Below are positions 58,997-64,000 of a DNA stretch of 64,000 bases, piece after piece. Location of the stretch: positions 19,994,862 to 20,058,861 of the forward strand of contig OX326959.1 of NCBI GenBank assembly GCA_946800325.1, read 5' to 3'. The stretch comes from Luzula sylvatica. Lineage: Eukaryota; Streptophyta; Magnoliopsida; Poales; Juncaceae. Under the pieces are notes generated by a model, which was not told the origin of the DNA, searched no databases, and saw only the letters and a list, made by a program, of their open reading frames with translations. Every line of letters begins with the position of its first letter. The first letter of the stretch is position 1. The translations under genes and the position numbers were made by a program.

Positions 58997-59601
58997 TTTA
59001 TATTTGTTTCATTTTGTTTTTGTCATTTGAGATTGGTAGAATGATTATTTTCTGAAATTTTATTGATGGACTTTTTTTTTGCACTATATTGTTATTCATG
59101 AGATTGCATTGTTATGATATTTGAGCTTAAAAATATTGATAGAATGATTATTATCAATTTGGTCGATAAAATATGACAAGATAAGTTTACTTAATTAATT
59201 TGTGTATGTAGATTATTTTGAATTGTTATTTAGTTTACTCGATTAATATTTGTGAAATTTTTGAAGTACATTTTATATTGGAAGTATTTCGAAAGGCACA
59301 TATGTTATTTTCTAATACGGAAAAGGCAAATATGTATTTTTTCCCTAGAAAGATAAATATGATATTTTGAGTTTTTAAAAGAGTTGAATTTTAATTGTTG
59401 ACAATTAATTTTATGGACAAATTGGATCGTTCCGATTTTTGAGTAAATATTATATTTTAGATTTATGAGAAGCTAAATAAATGTGATATTTTAATTTTTT
59501 AAAAGGGTAAAGGTGTAATTTAAGTTTTTAAAAGGATAAATATGTAAATCCCGTTTTTTTTAAAACACACTAACGATTAACACAATTCAAAATTCAAATC
59601 C

Positions 59602-59936
59602 TGTTGTGAAATTAGCAAAAATAACTCAAGAAGCAACACTCAAGAAATAAGAAGAGCATTCAAGAAAGAAAGATAAGAGAATAAATATTTTCAATTCTAT
59701 TTCATTGAACTCGCATCTATTACAATGGAAAGGGGGTATATATATAGCATGGTCATGAGTGGTGCCCCACACAAAACCATGGATGGTAATCTACGATACC
59801 ATGGGAATATGCAATACAATGGGTACAATACCATGGATGGTGCCCATAGTATACATTACCATGGTACAATACCATGGGTGGTGCCATCTTACACATAAAA
59901 TAAAACTAAGAATAATAATACATTCATTTCATAACA
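59602..59936 (-). repeat. 3' LTR of copia F (335 bp)
   Basis: Bounded by TGTTGTGAAATTAGC and CATTTCATAACA on the plus strand. Contains six ACCATGG-type palindromes in 59775-59885. Confidence 0.8.
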
Positions 59937-60049
59937 CTCCTCCTTGAATGTATTTTATTTTGTACGCATAAGAAAACCGGCCTCGTTAAAAACCTTGTCT
60001 GGAAAAATCCAGTGGGATAAAATCCTAATCAAGGAAAAGAGTGCAGTGC

Positions 60050-60415
60050 GTATTAAGTCTCCCCTTGATTTATGCAAATATCCTTGAGCTGACGAAGTCC
60101 AATTTTGTAGACCAATTTCTTGAAGGTTGTAGTTGGTAATGACTTGGTAAAAAGATCCGCTACATTATCACTTGAACGAATCTGCTAAACATCTATCTCG
60201 CCATTCTTTTGAAGTTCATGTGTCGAATTTTTTTTTGGAGAAATGTGTTTGGTTCTATCTCCTTTAATATAACCGTCCTTTATTTGAGTAATGCAAGCAG
60301 CATTATCTTCAAATATTACGGTTGGATTCTCTTTGATTAATTTAATACTCCTCATGATAAGAAAATGGGTCCATGATAAGAAAATGGATCTATCATAACA
60401 CTCCTTATAATTCAA
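60050..60415 (-). pseudogene. Copia F RNase H C-terminal fragment
   Basis: Minus-strand translation shows EDNAACITQ, GYIKGDRTKHISPK and HELQKNGEIDV, then after a stop IRSSDNVADLFTKSLPT and LRQLKDI, the conserved end of copia RNase H. About 120 codons, one internal stop (60184), 5'-truncated. Confidence 0.88.
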
Positions 60416-60602
60416 ATGTATCGTAACTCAATACCAATTAATCATTAATCGAGTTTATTTGTATTAATTAAAAAATAAATTAATCACTAATCCCCCAGAT
60501 CTGCAGTGCTGGGGAAATCTGGGGGGCACAGTAAATAAGCCCCCATATCTATATATATAGACTTATTATATAATAGGAAGATATATGATGCTCCTGAAAC
60601 TC

Positions 60603-60680
<78 letters not shown>

Positions 60681-61689
60681 CTCCTGAAACTCGTGTATTA
60701 TATATATAGAGAGAATTATTATATAATCGAAATTATATGATTCCCCCGAAACTCCACACAGACTTTGCGATGCCATCACGCGTGGTGTCATTTCCAGCTC
60801 ATCACATGTCAATCCGCATGGCAGACAATGCCCAGTTGACGGGCCGAGCGGATTAACAAGAAAGTAACTGACGCATGCCTGTTCACGCCCTGCCGGTCAC
60901 TTCTTACGATCTCCCTGAGTTCCCGACAGGATGTTATACGTGGACGACGGCAGGATCGATAATTCAATATTTGAATCTCGTCATGCTTTACTCTCTCACA
61001 CACACTATCACAATTTTCCCATAAACCCGTCCCGTTCTTAGCAATTAGCAACATCTCCATTGACATTTTAGCATATCTCAATCCAAGCCAAAACACTCAT
61101 CCAATCCGACTAATCAACAGAGAAAATTCTGATTGCATTCGTTTTTTCAATCATTCCAGATGTTTTTTAGTGCACATTTTGCTCTTTTTTACTGCCAATT
61201 TAGGTAGATATATATGTTGAACCCTTTTTTAGTTATGGTATTCCTCGAGTCATTCCCACAAGCATAAATTGGCAGAACCAGTTCAGTTCCTATATTTACA
61301 CGACACACTATATGGTGCCTCCGAATTGATACCAGTTCATCAATTTTAACACATGACCACCAATTGATGTTCCAATTTTCAATTGCCTTACCATTTATTG
61401 CAGGTTACATCAAAAGTACTACAATAATATGGTCAATGAACAAGAACAAAGTCAAAACTACCCTCAGGATGCCCTCCCATCCGATGCGAAATCCAGCAAC
61501 GGTCTATCTGACGCTGACCCATTACGACCCTGAATTGGACATGATATTCCAATCAACGGTTTAGATTCATCAACAAAATTTACCATAAAATCAGACGGCC
61601 GAGACTATCCTGATGACGTGGGAGGCTATAAAAAAGATCTATTTGTTAACTCTAGTACTGTTCTATAATTCTATAATTCTATAATTCTA
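60416..61689. other. Intergenic with (GT)n-(TA)n microsatellite
   Basis: Compound microsatellite at 60603-60677, flanked by a repeated ATGATGCTCCTGAAACTCGTGT unit (60588, 60675) and a third diverged copy near 60737. A GC-richer stretch 60740-61060 and a TATA-like GGCTATAAAAAAG at 61622 are present, but I find no supported exon, so a promoter there is speculative. Confidence 0.5.
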
Positions 61690-61990
61690 AATATTTTTTT
61701 GGTCCCGGCTCCTTTAACTGGATCTGTATCTGCCAACAACCCATTGCAAACATAAATAATTTTTCTTATAAATTACTATTAAAATAATAAAACTGTATAT
61801 TTATGTAAATGTCTTGAAAGGTACGCTCATAACATTGTTATGATAATTAATATCCAGCAACTAGAAAATGGTGCCCAAATCACAAAGACCCCATTTTTTT
61901 GTTGAAAACATAATCCTTAAAAATGTTTTGAAGCGTTCAGATCATCATGTCATATCAATTATGTTGTATTGTGTCATATTGTAATATATT
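61690..61990. repeat. Paralogous copy of ZIFL gene 2 3'-flank DNA
   Basis: Matches 47210-47396 joined to 48102-48280 (ACTGGAT.TGTATCTGCCAACAAC, TTGAAAGGTACGCT.ATAACATT, GAAAATGGTG.CCAAATCAC). It lacks the MITE, so it preserves the pre-insertion site. Its continuation is cut by copia copy C near 62040. Confidence 0.8.
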
Positions 61991-62049
61991 TTATTACAAA
62001 AAATCTACGCTTACAGAAATAATTTACATAATTAATACCGAAATATACT

Positions 62050-62327
62050 TTTGTATTGTGGCTCTTCGTTGTGATCAAATCGGAGACGCGTTTATCATCA
62101 ACGAAATAGTGGGAGACATGTGGGCGTGTGACACACGGCTAGTCACCAACGTGACAAGGAGAAAAAAGGACTCGTGATCAAACCGCCTTATGTGATCAAT
62201 TTTACACCGGTAATCATCGATCCTTCTATGTCGTACTCTCGAAGTCGTGGCGACATCCCAGATTTTGGGAACTGGACCAGGCCTTCTTATCCGCTCTGCG
62301 GTCTCGAGGTCTTAACGATTCCCAACA
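62050..62327 (+). repeat. Partial 5' LTR of copia copy C
   Basis: Matches the end half of the family LTR (GTGGCTCTTC.TTGTGATC ... CTCGAAGTCGTGGCG ... CCCAACA). The left part is missing, so the element is 5'-truncated. Confidence 0.78.
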
Positions 62328-62754
62328 TGGTAAGCGTTAATTGAGGACTGGCGTGGTTTCATGCCTAAGTTGGGCACGTTAGTAGTTCAATCGAACGATA
62401 TGTAGGATATCGTTATGAATTAACCGTCCAGGTTAATCAGATTGAAGTTCGGGACATAGATAGAAACCACATATGAAATTCGGATTGTATTTTATATGAT
62501 TCGGTACTGAAATTCTATAAAGGATCAAGAATCGCATTGGATGCGGTTGAATTTAATCCTGCCTAAATAGCGAGATCTGACTTGTCGGCCAAAGTCACTT
62601 GTGGGAGAATCGTGAATATGGGTCTTGAGGTGTTATCAGACTACGAGTTTCGAATCGGTATGAGGATTATCGATTTGATAAAAATAACACATTTCAAATA
62701 AATCATCATATAAGCATATATATTAAGTACGCTCGGTAAATAGTCAATCTTCAT

Positions 62755-63802
62755 GTTCCTGTTGGGAATTCTTTCCGTCCCCGGACCCGCGCAGCGGATA
62801 TGTAGGCCCGGTCCGGTTCCCTTAATCCAAGATCACGCCATGACTTCGAGGGTACGATGCAATAGAAGGATAGATTCATACCGGTGCAAAATTGATTGCA
62901 CTCGAAGGGTTGATCGCTATTCCTTCTTTCTCTTGTCACGTTGGTGACTAGCCCGTGCGTCCCATACCACACGTCTCCCACCATCTTGACATGCCTCCGG
63001 TTGTCTTCGTGCGTCCCACGTCCACACGCTTCCACAGCATTTCACTGCTCGTTGACGTTCCTTGTTCATCCGGTTCGATCACAATCGGAGAGCCACAAGT
63101 GTCGCCCTCTACGTATATCCACCTTGGGTCGGAATACGTCGGTCGTGGGTGCAACTGCCTAGACGAAACACCGGCGAACTTGCTCGATTGGTTGATTCTC
63201 TACACCGAGAAAACTCCTTTTCTCGGTTTTCTCTCTTCACACTCTTTCACTCTCTTGAAAGATGTCTCTCTATATTTCTGGATTATTCTGAATAATATGA
63301 ATCATTCGACATAATAGAAGAGAGAGAATTGTCCTATTTATATCACATATGATTAGGATGGGCCAAAAAGCATGTATATCCAATATACACCCTTTCACAC
63401 AGAAAACTGCATGAACCTGTTCAGTATTCTGTCCATACGAAATTGGTAAATTCTTCTGACAGAAAATTAACCTTCACGAAAGTTGTAGATAATCTTATTA
63501 TATACCCAACCCAATTTTGTCTGGCCCAATTGGAGTTCGTATGCAAACGTTATGACAGTTTTACTAACTGTATGTCATACTGTTGGACCCTTTCGGTATT
63601 TCATAGAAACGACACTGATACTTCGTTCATATGAAATATATTTCTACATGAAGGTTATAGATAATCTTATTATCTATCTAACCCAATTTGGGTTCAAATT
63701 GGATTTTCCTACTGAAAGATATGCCCACGAATGTACGCTTACATTCGTTTATCCTTGTGTACACTTTTACGGTTAATCCGAAATTGTATTTCCTTCAGTT
63801 CC
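62755..63802 (-). repeat. Solo LTR of the A/B/C copia family with GTTCC duplication
   Basis: LTR 62760-63797 (1038 bp) runs TGTTGGGAATTC to CCTTCA on the plus strand, so minus orientation. Target duplication GTTCC at 62755-62759 and 63798-63802. No PBS or PPT next to it. Full length and little decayed compared with copies A and B. ORFs within it are LTR frames only. Confidence 0.93.
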
Positions 63803-63812
63803 ATGTAGAATT

Positions 63813-64000
63813 ATGTCTTCGAGCAATACAAATATCAATACCATGTCGATAAGATCGATATTAGAGAAGAAAAAAAACTTGTGGGCAGAACTACCTCGAT
63901 TGGCATCGAAATCTAAGAATAGTTCTCAGGCAAGAGGATACAACTCATGTGTTGGACGCAGAGTTGGTAGAAACGGGGTATGAGGCTTCGGCTTTAGAGA
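63813..64000 (+). pseudogene. Gag N-terminus of copia copy C (partial)
   Basis: ATG at 63813 gives MSSSNTNINTMSIRSILEK, the usual copia gag start, then an A-run (63871-63878) with a frameshift. The other frame continues NYLDWHRNLRIVLRQED and VLDAELVETGYEA to the window edge, a typical SIRE/TAR gag core. One frameshift is visible; the rest lies outside. Confidence 0.8.

Larger units (their letters stand above)
57680..59564. mobile_element. Mutator-like foldback MITE split by a solo LTR
   Basis: Element 57691-59553: inverted arms of about 330 bp (57691-58020 and 59250-59553) with repeated AAAATATCATATTTA-type units; ends GGGGTTTACATATTTA and the complement of CGGGATTTACATATTTA. An 11-bp target duplication TTTTTTTTAAA lies at 57680-57690 and 59554-59564. 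The centre contains the solo LTR 58066-58991. Without that LTR the element is about 930 bp. Confidence 0.78.
59602..60415 (-). mobile_element. Truncated Ty1/copia element F, 3' end
   Basis: Minus-strand element: RNase H end (60415-60050), PPT (59937-59948, minus AAGGAGGAG) and 335-bp 3' LTR (59602-59936; on the minus strand TGTTATG...CACAACA). The 5' part is missing beyond 60415. Tork/TNT-like by RNase H pattern. Confidence 0.8.
62050..64000 (+). mobile_element. Copia copy C (same family as A/B), 5' part, plus strand
   Basis: Partial 5' LTR (62050-62327, ending GATTCCCAACA), degenerate PBS (TGGTA...), leader (62328-62754, inverse match to 4300-4860), interruption by a solo LTR of the same family (62755-63802), then the gag start (63813 on), running out of the window. 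Confidence 0.82.

Noticed and set aside
60549..60812. ORF with IY and TH repeats
   Set aside because: Translation of a compound (GT)n(TA)n microsatellite.
61600..61680. Promoter with TATA-like GGCTATAAAAAAG
   Set aside because: No exon, start codon context or homology downstream before the 61690 repeat; kept only as a remark.

Overview
This 64-kb window is nuclear DNA of a flowering plant. It is AT-rich, full of LTR retrotransposons, MITEs and microsatellites, and carries two 17-exon genes of the plant ZIFL (Zinc-Induced Facilitator-Like) transporter family. Exon-intron structure, tRNA-primed LTR elements and a tRNA-derived SINE exclude a prokaryote. A eudicot is likely, but I cannot name the species.

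Left third. Positions 1-7006 are an old Ty1/copia element on the minus strand (SIRE/TAR-like pol, initiator-Met-tRNA PBS, 1035-bp LTR) ruined by stops, frameshifts and deletions. At 7007 its LTR directly abuts an 11.6-kb array (7007-18590) made almost only of the tetranucleotide TTAG (CTAA on the other strand). The array is punctuated by G/A-rich motifs such as GGGTATGTAGGAAGG. It switches strand four times at palindromic points and contains a 2-kb internal duplication. On the right it abuts two truncated plus-strand copies of the same copia family (18591-20086 and 20087-24315), so the array lies between inverted copies of one retrotransposon.

Middle. A different, decayed plus-strand Ty1/copia element (24316-33091) is split by a young minus-strand LTR element (24494-29596). 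That insertion has two 1568-bp LTRs, a GTTCT target-site duplication, a tRNA-Asp-type PBS, and one acidic 218-residue ORF with no recognisable gag or pol.

Gene region. Two tandem, intact ZIFL transporter genes lie on the minus strand (33565-38826 and 48956-52767). They are reconstructed here exon by exon and encode 486 and 484 residues. Copy 1 carries a 937-bp retroposon in intron 1; copy 2 shows the empty site. Around and between them lie foldback elements and MITEs with clear target-site duplications, a FAR1-related fragment and LTR remnants.

Right end. From 53 to 64 kb are a 1.25-kb foldback element, hAT-like and Mutator-like MITEs (one split by a solo LTR rich in TGACG palindromes), a SINE, a truncated minus-strand copia element, and a plus-strand copy of the left-end copia family. 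A solo LTR of the same family has inserted just upstream of that copy's gag start. A 300-bp stretch at 61.7 kb matches the 3' flank of ZIFL gene 2, which suggests a third ZIFL copy beyond the window. Only the two ZIFL genes look like functional host genes; the rest is mobile, repetitive or unrecognised.
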